Shown: positions 36,570 through 45,663 of the stretch, piece after piece
How the letters are laid out: every line of letters begins with the position of its first letter
How positions within the stretch are numbered: position 1 is the first letter of the stretch
DNA from: Alteriqipengyuania abyssalis
Lineage (GTDB): Bacteria; Pseudomonadota; Alphaproteobacteria; Sphingomonadales; Sphingomonadaceae
NCBI RefSeq assembly: GCF_019857185.1
Contig: NZ_JAHWXP010000002.1
Location: 248,001 to 312,000 of the forward strand
Direction: 5' to 3'
Length of the DNA: 64,000 nt
Program-made: the position numbers and the translations under genes
The notes under the pieces: generated by a model
Told to the model about the DNA's origin: nothing
What the model saw: the letters and a program-made list of their open reading frames with translations, nothing else
Databases searched by the model: none

Positions 36570-38312
36570 GTGACCCCCTATAAGCCCGCCACGCAAGACC
36601 AGCTGCTCGCCATTCGTGCCAATGCCGGCATCGCCGAACTGGCCGAGCATGAACACTTCGCCGCCGCCGAGCCCGACCTTGTCGAGGCGATCGTCGAAGG
36701 CGTGGGCCAGTTCGCCGCTGGCGAGTGGGCACCGCTCAATCGAAAGGGCGATCTGGAAGGTGCCCAGCTGGAAAACGGTGTCGTCCGACTGCCCGATGGG
36801 TTCGAGGAGGCCTATCAGGCCTATGTCGAGCAGGGCTGGAATGCGATTGCGGGCAGCACCGAGTATGGCGGGCAGGGCCTGCCCTTCACCCTCGCCTGCA
36901 ACGTTCTCGAAAACCTCGGCGCGGCGAACTTCGCCTTCAACCTGCTGCCGATGCTGTCGGTCGGCGCGATTGAGGCGCTGGCGGCGCACGGAACGCAGGA
37001 ACAGCAGGCTCGCTACCTCCCCGATCTGATCAGCGGCAAGTGGTCGGGCACCATGAACCTGACCGAATCGCAGGCTGGCAGCGACGTCGGCGCTCTGCGG
37101 ACCACCGCTCAGCCGATCGAAGACGGCGAGCATGCGGGCAAGTACCGCATCAAGGGCCAGAAGATCTACATCACCTGGGGCGAGCACGAGCTGGCCGAGA
37201 ACATCATCCACCTGGTTCTCGCCCGCCTCCCCGGCGCACCTGAGGGCAGCCGCGGCATATCGCTGTTTCTGGTGCCCAAGTACCACCTGAAGGACGATGG
37301 CACGCCCGGCGCGCATAACGACCTGCGCTGCGTCAGTCTGGAGCACAAGCTGGGCATCAACGCATCGCCCACTTGCGTCATGTCCTACGGAGATAACGAC
37401 GAGTGCATCGGGGAGCTGGTTGGGGCCGAGAATCGCGGCCTCGCTGCGATGTTCACGATGATGAACAATGCGCGGATCAATGTCGGCTCGCAGGGTGTGC
37501 AGATTGCCGAGCGTGCGACGCAGCAGGCCCTCGCCTATGCGCTGGAGCGGGTCCAGTCGGCCCGTGCCGGGGCCGAGGACCGCACGCCGGTTGCAATCAT
37601 GGACCATCCAGATGTGCGCCGCATGCTGCTGCGCATGCGCAGTCTGACCGAGGCGATGCGCGGGCTGCTGTACTATACCGCGGGGCAGGTCGACCGTGGC
37701 GATATCGGCGATGCTGCCGCGAAGGCGCGCGCCGAGGTGCTGGTGCCGATGCTGAAAGCCTGGGCGACCGATACCGGGATCGAGGTCGCCTCGCTCGGCA
37801 TCCAGGTCCACGGCGGGATGGGCTTCGTCGAGGAAACCGGCGCCGCGCAGCATTTCCGCGATGCGCGGATTGCGCCGATCTATGAAGGCACCAACGGCAT
37901 CCAGGCGGCCGACCTTGTCACCCGCAAGCTGGGGCTCGAGAATGGCGAAGTTCTGCAGGCCCTGTTCGCCGATATCGCCCGCGATGCGGGCGACGAAGCC
38001 CAGCTACAGGCTCTGGCCGGCGAATGTGCGGCAATCGGCAAGTGGATGCGCGAAGACGCCTCGCTCGACGATCGGCTCGCAGGCAGCGTGCCCTTCACCA
38101 CCATGTGCGGGGTCGCCGTGGCGGGTTGGTGCCTGACGAAGCAGCACGCAGCGCTGACCGAGAGCGACGATGCACAGCGTACCCACGCCAAACGAGTGAC
38201 GATGCGCTTCTTCCTCGATCACATCGTGCCCGAAGCGATCGGCCTCAAGGCGTCGGCAACGGCCGGAGCATCACTGCTGTATGAACTCGACGGCAGCGTG
38301 CTTGTCGCCTGA
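36570..38312 (+). CDS. Acyl-CoA dehydrogenase with C-terminal extension
   Basis: A 580-residue flavoenzyme catalysing the first step of fatty-acid beta-oxidation. Residues 70-460 form the usual core: MNLTESQAGSDVGALRTTA (FAD/substrate loop), KIYITWGEHEL, and the helix with IQVHGGMGFVEETGAAQHFRD followed by YEGTNGIQAADLVTRKL, which carries the catalytic base. The last 110 residues are the extra acetyl-CoA dehydrogenase C-terminal domain. Two GTG starts lie close together, at 36561 and 36570; the second is better spaced (11 bases) from GAGG. Substrate chain length is not evident. Confidence 0.92.
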   Translation: MTPYKPATQDQLLAIRANAGIAELAEHEHFAAAEPDLVEAIVEGVGQFAAGEWAPLNRKGDLEGAQLENGVVRLPDGFEEAYQAYVEQGWNAIAGSTEYGGQGLPFTLACNVLENLGAANFAFNLLPMLSVGAIEALAAHGTQEQQARYLPDLISGKWSGTMNLTESQAGSDVGALRTTAQPIEDGEHAGKYRIKGQKIYITWGEHELAENIIHLVLARLPGAPEGSRGISLFLVPKYHLKDDGTPGAHNDLRCVSLEHKLGINASPTCVMSYGDNDECIGELVGAENRGLAAMFTMMNNARINVGSQGVQIAERATQQALAYALERVQSARAGAEDRTPVAIMDHPDVRRMLLRMRSLTEAMRGLLYYTAGQVDRGDIGDAAAKARAEVLVPMLKAWATDTGIEVASLGIQVHGGMGFVEETGAAQHFRDARIAPIYEGTNGIQAADLVTRKLGLENGEVLQALFADIARDAGDEAQLQALAGECAAIGKWMREDASLDDRLAGSVPFTTMCGVAVAGWCLTKQHAALTESDDAQRTHAKRVTMRFFLDHIVPEAIGLKASATAGASLLYELDGSVLVA

Positions 38313-38324
38313 GCCCGATGGGGA

Positions 38325-39788
38325 TCAGTTCCCCATCGGATTGAATTCGCGGGCGAACTCATCGGTGAAGGCTTCGCGCGGATCACCTTTGAGCTCGACC
38401 TGCGGGTCGAGCGACTTGCCCTGGTTGCGCTTGATCGCAGGCGCCGGATCGGCCTTCGGGTCGATGACGTGCCAGATGATCCCGGCGGTATCATCGCTCA
38501 CCAGCAGTCCGCCATCGGGCGCCCACTCAACCCAGGTCGGACGCCCGCGCGTCTCGCCGTCACCGTTGAGGAAGCTCCCCAGCACGGGGACTGGCTTGCC
38601 CAGCGGATTGCCCCGCTCGTCGAAGCGGACGAACACGACGTCGTAACCAGAGGGCGGCTTGCGGTTCCAGGAACCGTGGCGTGCTATGAATGCACCGCGT
38701 CCGTAACGCTCACCCATCCGGTTGCCCTCACTGCTGAATACAAGGCCGAGCGCGGCGACATGCGGGCCGAGCGCAAATTCCGGATAGCGCGCATATTCGG
38801 AGAGGAAGTTGGGCATCGGCGCATCGACCCGGCGATCGAACTCGTTCTTGTAATAGACCCAGGGCCAGCCGTAATTCGCACCGATCGGCACGTTGGTGAG
38901 GTAATCGGGCACCAGATCGCCGCCGAGCATGTCGCGCTCGTTCACGGTCGTCCACAGCTCGCCCGACATCGGGTTCCAGGCGAGCCCGTTGGGGTTGCGC
39001 AGGCCGGTGGCATAGATCCGCTTGGAATCGTCGGTCAGGTCGTATTCCCAGATCGCTGCGCGGCCTTCCTCGGCCTCCATCCCGTTCTCGCCAATATTGC
39101 TCGACGATCCGACCGCGACGTAGATTCGCTCCCCATCGGGCGAGAGGATGATGTTGCGCATCCAGTGATTGCCGCCGCCCGGCAGGTCCATCAGCTTGCG
39201 CGGACTTCCGATCACCTTGTCCGAACCCAGCTCGTAATCGAATTCGAGCAGGGCGTTGTGGTTGGCGATGTAGAGCTTGCCGTCGCGGTAGGCGATGCCG
39301 GAAGGCGAATCGAGGTCGGCTTCGCGCAGGGTTTTCTGCACGTCTGCGCGCCCATCGTCGTTGCTATCGCGCAGCAGGACGAGCTTGTTGGGCGACGGCA
39401 CGCCTGCGCCCGCCTGACCCATCAGATATTTCATCACCAGGCCCTGAATCCCGCCGACATCACGCGGCGGACTGTTGGTGAGGGTGACCAGAACATCGCC
39501 GTTGGGCAGACGATAGAGGACGCGGGGATGATCCAGCCCTTCGGCGAAGCGCGCCACTTCCAGCCCCTTGGCCGCAGGCGGCACCTCGCCCTTCGCCCAG
39601 CCGACCGGCTCGGCGACCCTGATCGTCGGGAACCACTCGTTGTCGGGCTCAACCAGCGTGGGATCGGTTCCGCTAACCTCGTCCACGGTGAGTTCGGCCT
39701 TCGATCCGCGCAATAGCAGCGCGATGGCGATGGCAGCCACAACCAGAATGACGAGCAGGGCGATACCGATATTGCGAAGAAGGGTCAT
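38325..39788 (-). CDS. PQQ-dependent sugar dehydrogenase-like protein (sorbosone dehydrogenase family)
   Basis: A 487-residue exported beta-propeller protein. An N-terminal membrane helix (residues 4-22; NIGIALLVILVVAAIAIALL) anchors it. The six-bladed domain contains FAEGLDHPRVLYRLPNGDVLV, NHWMRNIILSPDGERIYVAVGSSS (shown by GERIYVAVGSSSNIGENG), GLRNPNGLAWNP, and GAFIARHGSWNRKPPSGY, as in soluble aldose sugar and sorbosone dehydrogenases. The true substrate and the presence of PQQ cannot be read from the sequence. The ATG at 39786-39788 is preferred to an earlier frame that runs over the divergent fRMsr promoter. Confidence 0.85.
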   Translation of the reverse strand: MTLLRNIGIALLVILVVAAIAIALLLRGSKAELTVDEVSGTDPTLVEPDNEWFPTIRVAEPVGWAKGEVPPAAKGLEVARFAEGLDHPRVLYRLPNGDVLVTLTNSPPRDVGGIQGLVMKYLMGQAGAGVPSPNKLVLLRDSNDDGRADVQKTLREADLDSPSGIAYRDGKLYIANHNALLEFDYELGSDKVIGSPRKLMDLPGGGNHWMRNIILSPDGERIYVAVGSSSNIGENGMEAEEGRAAIWEYDLTDDSKRIYATGLRNPNGLAWNPMSGELWTTVNERDMLGGDLVPDYLTNVPIGANYGWPWVYYKNEFDRRVDAPMPNFLSEYARYPEFALGPHVAALGLVFSSEGNRMGERYGRGAFIARHGSWNRKPPSGYDVVFVRFDERGNPLGKPVPVLGSFLNGDGETRGRPTWVEWAPDGGLLVSDDTAGIIWHVIDPKADPAPAIKRNQGKSLDPQVELKGDPREAFTDEFAREFNPMGN

Positions 39789-39858
39789 GCACCCGAAATA
39801 GGGCGCGGGCACGCAGGCGGCAATCGCCAATGATCGCGGCCCTGATTCTGGAGCCTTC

Positions 39859-40341
39859 ATGTTCGATTTTGCCCTGCCCGCCGATACCACTGATGAAGAG
39901 CGCTATCGCGAGCTCGCCAATGCCGGGGATTCCCTCACCGATGGCGAGAGCGACACGGTGGCCAATATGGCCAATATGGCGGCGCTGATCTGGAGCTTCG
40001 TGCCTGATCTCAACTGGGCGGGCTTCTATCGGGTGGTCGATGGTGAATTGGTATTAGGCCCGTTCATCGGACGTCCGGCGTGCATCCGTATCCCTTTCGG
40101 TCAGGGGGTTTGCGGCACTGCAGCTGCGACAGGCAAAACCCAGCTGGTGGAGGACGTGCATGCCTTCCCTGGGCATATCGCGTGCGATTCGGCGAGTGCG
40201 TCCGAACTGGTTGTTCCGGTGCTCCGCGATGGGCAGGTTATCGCGGTTATCGATCTCGACAGCCCCAGCAGGGCTCGGTTCGGTGAGGCCGATGCACGCG
40301 GTATCGAGGCACTCGCCAAGCGTATCGCTACCAGGGTCTGA
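39859..40341 (+). CDS. msrC: Free methionine-(R)-sulfoxide reductase (GAF domain)
   Basis: A 160-residue single GAF-domain enzyme that reduces free methionine-R-sulfoxide. The catalytic cysteines are visible in GRPACIRIPFGQGVCGTAA (cysteines near 75 and 85) and HIACDSASASELVVPV (near 109). FRMsr proteins also begin with a helix containing NMAALIWSFVPDLNWAGFY, which is present. The gene is divergent from the dehydrogenase gene, with a 70-base shared promoter gap, and followed by a candidate CtrA-type box before the next gene. Confidence 0.92.
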   Translation: MFDFALPADTTDEERYRELANAGDSLTDGESDTVANMANMAALIWSFVPDLNWAGFYRVVDGELVLGPFIGRPACIRIPFGQGVCGTAAATGKTQLVEDVHAFPGHIACDSASASELVVPVLRDGQVIAVIDLDSPSRARFGEADARGIEALAKRIATRV

Positions 40342-40407
40342 GGCGCAGTCGCTGCCCCAGCCCGGGACAGGTCGGTTCGTTCGACAATCTTCAACGGAGC
40401 AAAAGCG

Positions 40408-40422
40408 CTAACCCGAAATTAA
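40408..40422. promoter_or_regulatory. CtrA-like box upstream of the glycine-zipper gene
   Basis: CTAACCCGAAATTAA matches TTAA-N7-TTAA except for the first base. It lies 58 bases upstream of the ATG at 40480. The binding claim is inference, and one mismatch makes it weaker than the site at 28314. Confidence 0.3.
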
Positions 40423-40479
40423 GTATACCGGGAGCGCGTGCTAGAGGCGTGCCTCCCGTCAACAAGGGGTTGGTCTGCC

Positions 40480-41304
40480 ATGCGTGTGTTTCTCATTTCC
40501 GGTGCCGCTGCACTCGTCGGGCTCGCCGCGCCCGCGTCGGCCCAGTACTACGCGCCGCGCCCCGCATATGCGCCTGCACCTGCGCGCACGAGCCCGCCGC
40601 TACCGCCGAGCTATGATCGGGGCGACTGGGTCCGCGAATGTCGCGCCTATCTTCGCGACCGCCGTCGCCGGGGCGAGACTGGCGGAGTCGTCGGCGGACT
40701 GATTGGTGGAGCCGGCGGCGCCCTGCTGGGCAATGACTTGGTCGACGATGGTTCGCGTCTTGCGGGATCGCTGATCGGCGGCGGGATCGGTGGCTTGGCC
40801 GGAGTCGCGATCGGAACCGCAATCGGTCTCGCAGGTCGCGACGACGAACGCCGTGATTGTCGCGCCTGGCTGGATCACTACGAGCGCGCAGCGGCAGAGC
40901 GCGCGGCGGACGGATATGGCTACGACTATGGTTACGATCGGGGGCGCGACGGTTACAGGTATGACGACGGTTACAGGTATGACGATGGTGACGCCTATGC
41001 TGCGCCCGGCTACGGTGGTGGATATGGTGGCGGGGGCTACGCCTACGCGAGTGGCGGCGGGTACTCGGGCGGCTATGCTGGAGGATATGCCGGCGGAGGC
41101 TATGCGGCGGGCGTAGTCGTGGTTGTCGAACACCAGCGTGGCGAACGCTATGTGCCTGTTATTCGAGAGGAAATCATCGAAGAGACGTACGAGACGACCG
41201 AGTACGAAACGGTTCGCGAACGCGTGACCGACTACGTCCCCGTGCCCGTCGAGCACCCCCAGTCGCGGGGCGACAAGCGCATTCGCTACACCAAGCAGCG
41301 CTGA
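40480..41304 (+). CDS. Glycine-zipper envelope protein with Tyr/Gly repeats
   Basis: A 274-residue exported protein: signal peptide (1-21, ending ASAQ), then a Pro/Tyr-rich stretch, a glycine-zipper 2TM region (about 68-125; GGVVGGLIGGAGGALLGNDL and GSLIGGGIGGLAGVAIGTAI), a low-complexity Tyr/Gly/Asp region (about 145-210) and an acidic/basic C-terminus with EEIIEETYETTEYETVRERV. Glycine-zipper proteins sit in or on the outer membrane. The ATG at 40480 follows AAGGGG. An in-frame 18-base direct repeat lies inside the Tyr-rich region. Confidence 0.82.
   Translation: MRVFLISGAAALVGLAAPASAQYYAPRPAYAPAPARTSPPLPPSYDRGDWVRECRAYLRDRRRRGETGGVVGGLIGGAGGALLGNDLVDDGSRLAGSLIGGGIGGLAGVAIGTAIGLAGRDDERRDCRAWLDHYERAAAERAADGYGYDYGYDRGRDGYRYDDGYRYDDGDAYAAPGYGGGYGGGGYAYASGGGYSGGYAGGYAGGGYAAGVVVVVEHQRGERYVPVIREEIIEETYETTEYETVRERVTDYVPVPVEHPQSRGDKRIRYTKQR
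40951..40986 (+). repeat. Two tandem copies of an 18-base repeat
   Basis: GGTTACAGGTATGACGAC (40951-40968) is followed immediately by the same 18 bases with a single final C-to-T change (40969-40986). It encodes GYRYDD twice in frame within the glycine-zipper protein. Confidence 0.9.
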
Positions 41305-41338
41305 GACGTGTGGCGCATTTCAGCGCCGCGCGCCTCGG

Positions 41339-42331
41339 CTAGATCTTCCCGCCGGTGAGGCGCTGGCACAGCAGGTCCAGCTGATCGAGCGTCTTATACC
41401 TGATCGTGATCGCTCCTGAGCTCGGATCGGCATCGGGCTTGATCTTGAGCGACATGCCGAGGAATTCTTCCAGGTGCCGTTCGACCGCGGCGATATCCTC
41501 GCTCTCGTGGCTGCCAGACTTGCTGGGCTTGGTTGACGACGCGCGGCCCGAAGCGGCGCCCTTGCTGCGGACGCGCTTTTCCACGTCCCGCACCGACAGA
41601 TTACGGGTTACCGCCTCTTCGGCCAGCAGCTCGGCGGCATCGTGGCCGATCAGAGCGCGGGCGTGTCCCATGCTCAGCTGGCCGCGTTCGACGTAGGCGA
41701 TGACCTTCTCCGGCAGCGCCAGCAGCCGTTGGTGGTTGGCGACGTGACTGCGCGACTTGTCGACCAGTTCGGCAATTTCCGCCTGACTCATGCCCTCTTC
41801 GTCGGCGAGATGCTGGTAGGCCCGCGCTTCCTCGATAGGGTTGAGATCTTCGCGCTGGATATTCTCGATCAGCGCAATCGCCATGACCTCGCGCTGGTCG
41901 AGATCGCGGATAATCGCCGGAATTTCATGCAGTTTGGCGCGTTGCGCCGCGCGCCAGCGCCGCTCGCCGGCGACCAGCTGGTAGCGGCCCTTGCGTTCCA
42001 GCGGACGGACGATGACCGGCTGGATGACCCCGCGTTGCGCGATCGAGCGGGCAAGATCGTCGAGCGCTTCGTCGTCGAAAATCTGGCGCGGCTGGCCAGG
42101 CAGCGGCTCGATCCGGGCGACGGGAATCGAGGCGAGACCAGTACGCGGGGTACCCGTCCCGCCTTCGCCCTGCCCCGCAGCGCTCGCCAGCGCAGTGCCG
42201 CCTTCGCTCGGCGCAACGCTTTCTTCGCGGTGGGTCTCGCCCAGCAGCGCACCAAGCCCACGGCCCAGCTTGCGCTTCGCGCGATCAGGTGTGACGTCGG
42301 CGGCAGTGGTGACTTCGGGCTTGCTGCTCAT
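41339..42331 (-). CDS. parB: Chromosome-partitioning protein ParB
   Basis: A 330-residue centromere-binding CTPase. The N-terminal CTP-binding domain has ARIEPLPGQPRQIFDDEALD and the GERR motif in VAGERRWRAAQRAKLHEIP. The helix-turn-helix DNA-binding domain is EEGMSQAEIAELVDKSRSHVANHQRLLALP (quoted by its MSQAEIAELVDKSRSHVAN core). A flexible linker and C-terminal dimerisation domain follow. It loads on parS as a clamp and slides. The start ATG overlaps the parA stop by four bases, and parS sites lie 0.8-3.3 kb away. Confidence 0.95.
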   Translation of the reverse strand: MSSKPEVTTAADVTPDRAKRKLGRGLGALLGETHREESVAPSEGGTALASAAGQGEGGTGTPRTGLASIPVARIEPLPGQPRQIFDDEALDDLARSIAQRGVIQPVIVRPLERKGRYQLVAGERRWRAAQRAKLHEIPAIIRDLDQREVMAIALIENIQREDLNPIEEARAYQHLADEEGMSQAEIAELVDKSRSHVANHQRLLALPEKVIAYVERGQLSMGHARALIGHDAAELLAEEAVTRNLSVRDVEKRVRSKGAASGRASSTKPSKSGSHESEDIAAVERHLEEFLGMSLKIKPDADPSSGAITIRYKTLDQLDLLCQRLTGGKI

Positions 42332-43107
42332 GCGGCTTTCCTTTCCAAGGGCATCCGGCCGAGCAGTTCACGGGCAAGCGCCATGTAAGCGCGGCTGCCC
42401 GCGCAGGAGTGGTCGTAGATCAATGCCGGCAACCCGTGGCTGGGGGCTTCCGACAGGCGGACATTGCGCGGGATCACGGTGTCGAAGACCAGCCCGCCGA
42501 GACATTCGCGAACATCCTCCGCCACCGCGTCGGTCAGCCGGTTGCGGCGATCGAACATGGTCAGTGTCACGCCGATAATATTGAGCGAGGGATTGATCCC
42601 CTGCTGCACGCGTTCGACGGTCTGGAGCAGCTGGCTTAGTCCTTCGAGCGCGAAGAATTCGCATTGCAGCGGGACCATCAGCGAATCGGCTGCGCTGAGC
42701 GCGTTGAGCGTCAGCAGGCCGAGCGATGGCGGGCAGTCGATGAAGCAGACATCATAATGATGATCGGCATTCGCCAGTGCCTTCTTGAGCCGCTCGACCC
42801 GGTCGCCCTCCGCTACCAGTTCGACCTCTGCGCCGCTCAGATCCTGGGTTGCGGGGATGATATCGAGGTTGGGGATGCGCGTTTTCAACGTGCACTGCGC
42901 AACGGTCGCTTCCTCCATCAGGAGGTCGTAGGTCGAATCCTCGCGGTCCCGGCTGGGAATCCCAAGCCCGGTGGAGGCATTTCCCTGCGGATCGAGGTCG
43001 ATCAGCAGCGTTCGCCAGCCCGTCGCCGCGATAGCGGTTGCGATGTTGATCGCGGTGGTGGTCTTGCCTACGCCGCCCTTCTGGTTGGCAATTGCGATGC
43101 GGATCAT
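42328..43107 (-). CDS. parA: Chromosome-partitioning ATPase ParA
   Basis: A 259-residue Walker-type ATPase that drives segregation of ParB-bound origins. The deviant Walker A is QKGGVGKTTTAINIATAIA at residue 9, followed by LLIDLDPQGNASTGLG and the switch region CFIDCPPSLGLLTLNAL. It lies between rsmG and parB with four-base overlaps on both sides (rsmG stop with parA start; parA stop with parB start), so rsmG-parA-parB are translated in series. Confidence 0.96.
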   Translation of the reverse strand: MIRIAIANQKGGVGKTTTAINIATAIAATGWRTLLIDLDPQGNASTGLGIPSRDREDSTYDLLMEEATVAQCTLKTRIPNLDIIPATQDLSGAEVELVAEGDRVERLKKALANADHHYDVCFIDCPPSLGLLTLNALSAADSLMVPLQCEFFALEGLSQLLQTVERVQQGINPSLNIIGVTLTMFDRRNRLTDAVAEDVRECLGGLVFDTVIPRNVRLSEAPSHGLPALIYDHSCAGSRAYMALARELLGRMPLERKAA

Positions 43108-43745
43108 GGTGTGCTCCCGCCTTTGGGCCGGCCCCTGCCGACCAGGATCGCAGCGTCGCGACTGGTGAGCGATTGTTCCACGTGAAACATTGCGCGCTGC
43201 TGAGAATCAAGCTCATCCCTTTCCTGCGCCGCCGACCTGCCTTTGGGCAAGACCCAATGCGTGGCGTCGGTGGAAAAGCGTGCGGACAAGCTGATGAGAT
43301 CCTTCAGCGACGCGCAGGCCCGCGCGCTGATGACATCCGCGGCGAAGGTCTCCACCTTCTCGACTCGGCTGCCAGCGACACGGCAGTTCCCCAGCTTGGC
43401 CAGCATCACCATCCGCTCGAGCCACGTGACGCGTTTCGCCCTTGGTTCACAAAGTACATGCGGCAGGTCCGGTCTCATGATCGCGGTTACGATGCCCGGG
43501 AAGCCGGCCCCGGTGCCAATATCGAGCCATGTGCCCGATGTTTCACGTGGAACATGGTCGAGCAACTGGGCGCTATCCGCAAGGTGGCGTTGCCAGACGC
43601 TGTCCATCGTCGAGCGTGAGATCAGGTTCTGGTGCTCAGCCTCGATTCGAAGCTCAGCGACGAATTGCTCCAGCTTGGCGAACGCAGTGTCGGAGCAACG
43701 CTCGGCCACGAAGGTCTTCGCCTCTTCCTCGGTCTCGATCATCAT
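43104..43745 (-). CDS. rsmG: 16S rRNA (guanine527-N7)-methyltransferase RsmG
   Basis: A 213-residue AdoMet-dependent methyltransferase acting on G527 of 16S rRNA (the target of streptomycin-resistance mutations). The Rossmann motif is [17 protein letters not shown] (about 76-92), with [12 protein letters not shown] and [14 protein letters not shown]. The normal catalytic region is intact. Two parS palindromes are embedded in its coding sequence: one encodes MFHVEQ near the C-terminus and another encodes HVPRET near residue 65. Its start overlaps the mnmG stop by four bases. Confidence 0.95.
   Translation of the reverse strand: MMIETEEEAKTFVAERCSDTAFAKLEQFVAELRIEAEHQNLISRSTMDSVWQRHLADSAQLLDHVPRETSGTWLDIGTGAGFPGIVTAIMRPDLPHVLCEPRAKRVTWLERMVMLAKLGNCRVAGSRVEKVETFAADVISARACASLKDLISLSARFSTDATHWVLPKGRSAAQERDELDSQQRAMFHVEQSLTSRDAAILVGRGRPKGGSTP
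43174..43189. other. parS centromere site 1
   Basis: TGTTCCACGTGAAACA is a near-perfect 16-base palindrome of the parS type (consensus TGTTTCACGTGAAACA, with one change). It lies inside rsmG, 67 bases from the parA start. Confidence 0.9.
43539..43554. other. parS centromere site 2
   Basis: TGTTTCACGTGGAACA is a parS-type palindrome inside rsmG, differing from the canonical sequence at one position. Confidence 0.9.
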
Positions 43746-45601
43746 GCGGCGCGGCTCTCGTGATATTTGCGGGCATAGACCAGCAGCGCCGCCATTGCCG
43801 CAGGTGTAATGCCCGCAACGCGGCCTGCCTGCGCAAGGCTGTCCGGCCGTGCACGCGAAAGGCGCTCGACCATCTCGTTCGACAGGCCGGGAACCTCCGT
43901 GAATGGAAAATCGGGTGCGAGCGCGACCTGCTCATTGGCACGCAATTCGCGCAATTCGGCGTCCTGCCGCGCGATATAGGGCGCGTAGTGCAGATCCTCG
44001 CCAATCTCTTCCAGCAACGCCGAATCCGTTTCACGTGGAACAAGCCCTGCATACTGCAGTGCGGAAAGATCGATGCCAGGGAAGCGCGTCCAATCCCGCA
44101 AGGGCTGCCGCCCCGCGTCATCCGTGGCTCCAAAGCCAAGCGCGCGCATCTCTGCGGGGCCATAGTCCGCAGCCAGCGCGCTTTCCACATCTGCGCGCGC
44201 AGCCGCCCGCACCTCGAACCATGCGCGGCGTTCCTCGTGAACACAACCCGCTTCGATGGCCAGCGGGGTGAGCCGGGTGCTCGCGTTGTTGGCGCGCAAC
44301 CGCAGGCGATACTCCGCCCGCGCGGTGAGCATGCGATAGGGCTCGGTCACCCCATGCAGCGTGAGGTCGTCGACCATCACCGCAATGTAGCTGTTCGCGC
44401 GATCGAGCGCCGGCGGATTGCGCTCCAGAACGACGGATGCAGCGTGCAAACCGGCGACCAGTCCTTGTGCAGCCGCTTCCTCATAGCCGGTGGTGCCGTT
44501 GATCTGCCCCGCGCAATAGAGCCCAGGCAAACTGCGCAGCTGCAACCAGCGGTCGAGTGAGCGTGGGTCGACGTGGTCGTATTCGACCGCATAGCCCGGT
44601 TCGACCACCCGGACCTGTTCCAACCCGTCGATCGCGCGCAGAAAGTCCTCCTGCACATCGGTCGGCAGAGAGGTGCTGATGCCGTTGGGATAGACCAGCG
44701 GCGTATCCAGCCCCTCGGGCTCGAGAAAGATCTGGTGCCCATCGCGATCGCCGAAGCGGTCGATCTTGTCCTCGATCGACGGGCAATAACGCGGACCCTG
44801 CGCGCCGATCGCACCTGAATAAAGCGGGGAGCGCGAGAGGTTCGCGCGGATGATCTCATGCGCGCGCGCATTGGTCCGGGTGATTGCGCAGAATATCTGC
44901 GGATTGGCCCGTCCATGTGAAAGCGGCGACATCGTCCACAACTCGTCGTCGGACGGCTGCTCATCAAGCTGCGACCAGTCGATGGTTCGCCCGTCGAGCC
45001 GCGGCGGCGTCCCCGTCTTCAATCGCGCCATCGGCAGAGCCGCCTCGCGCAGCTGAGCAGCAAGCCGTGCGGCCGAACCCTCGCCCACGCGCCCGCCGAC
45101 GAACGTCTCCTCTCCGCGGAACAGAATACCACCCAGAAAAGTGCCGGTGCACAGGATCGCGGCCTCGCATCCGATTCGCGTTCCGTCCGCCAGTTCGACT
45201 CCGGCGACGCGCCCACCTTCGAGCACCAGCGCCGCCGCCTCGCCCGCGATCACGTCGAGCGTCTCTTCCGCCGCGACCTGAGCACGCACCGCTGCCCCAA
45301 ACAGCTTGCGGTCCGCCTGTACGCGCGGCCCCCACACAGCGCTCCCCTTCGACCGGTTGAGCATGCGGTAGTGTATCGCGCCGACATCGGCTGCGCGACC
45401 GAGCACACCGTCGAAGGCATCGACCTCGCGGACCAAATGGCCCTTGCCCAGCCCGCCGATCGCCGGGTTGCAGCTCATCGCGCCGATCTTGCTGGCGTTC
45501 ATCGTGACCAGGCCCACGCGCACGCCCATGCGCGCGCCGACGCACGCCGCTTCCACGCCGGCGTGACCACCGCCGATGACGATAATCGGATAATGCTGCA
45601 T
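43742..45601 (-). CDS. mnmG: tRNA uridine-5-carboxymethylaminomethyl modification enzyme MnmG
   Basis: A 619-residue FAD enzyme that, with MnmE, forms the cmnm5U34 wobble modification. The dinucleotide-binding motif [20 protein letters not shown] is at residue 6. The conserved FAD and tRNA segments include [24 protein letters not shown] (shown by [12 protein letters not shown]), [36 protein letters not shown] and the C-terminal [17 protein letters not shown]. The ATG at 45599-45601 gives the family start [13 protein letters not shown] parS site is embedded at 44027-44042. It sits between rsmG and mnmE as in most bacteria with origin-linked mnmG. Confidence 0.95.
   Translation of the reverse strand: MQHYPIIVIGGGHAGVEAACVGARMGVRVGLVTMNASKIGAMSCNPAIGGLGKGHLVREVDAFDGVLGRAADVGAIHYRMLNRSKGSAVWGPRVQADRKLFGAAVRAQVAAEETLDVIAGEAAALVLEGGRVAGVELADGTRIGCEAAILCTGTFLGGILFRGEETFVGGRVGEGSAARLAAQLREAALPMARLKTGTPPRLDGRTIDWSQLDEQPSDDELWTMSPLSHGRANPQIFCAITRTNARAHEIIRANLSRSPLYSGAIGAQGPRYCPSIEDKIDRFGDRDGHQIFLEPEGLDTPLVYPNGISTSLPTDVQEDFLRAIDGLEQVRVVEPGYAVEYDHVDPRSLDRWLQLRSLPGLYCAGQINGTTGYEEAAAQGLVAGLHAASVVLERNPPALDRANSYIAVMVDDLTLHGVTEPYRMLTARAEYRLRLRANNASTRLTPLAIEAGCVHEERRAWFEVRAAARADVESALAADYGPAEMRALGFGATDDAGRQPLRDWTRFPGIDLSALQYAGLVPRETDSALLEEIGEDLHYAPYIARQDAELRELRANEQVALAPDFPFTEVPGLSNEMVERLSRARPDSLAQAGRVAGITPAAMAALLVYARKYHESRAA
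44027..44042. other. parS centromere site 3
   Basis: CGTTTCACGTGGAACA keeps the 14-base core GTTTCACGTGGAAC and differs at its first base from site 2. It lies within mnmG where it encodes VPRET. Confidence 0.85.
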
Positions 45602-45647
45602 GCGCGCTCCTATAGGCGCGGTGTGTCGCAATCGCCAGAGGGAGCAA

Positions 45648-45663
45648 TGTTCCACGTGGAACA
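45648..45663. other. parS centromere site 4
   Basis: TGTTCCACGTGGAACA is a perfect 16-base palindrome. It lies in the 62-base gap between the mnmG start and the mnmE stop and abuts the mnmE stop codon. Confidence 0.9.

Noticed and set aside
41313-41328. GGCGC/GCGCC hairpin between parB and the glycine-zipper gene
   Set aside because: The stem is only five pairs with no T run, too weak for a terminator call.
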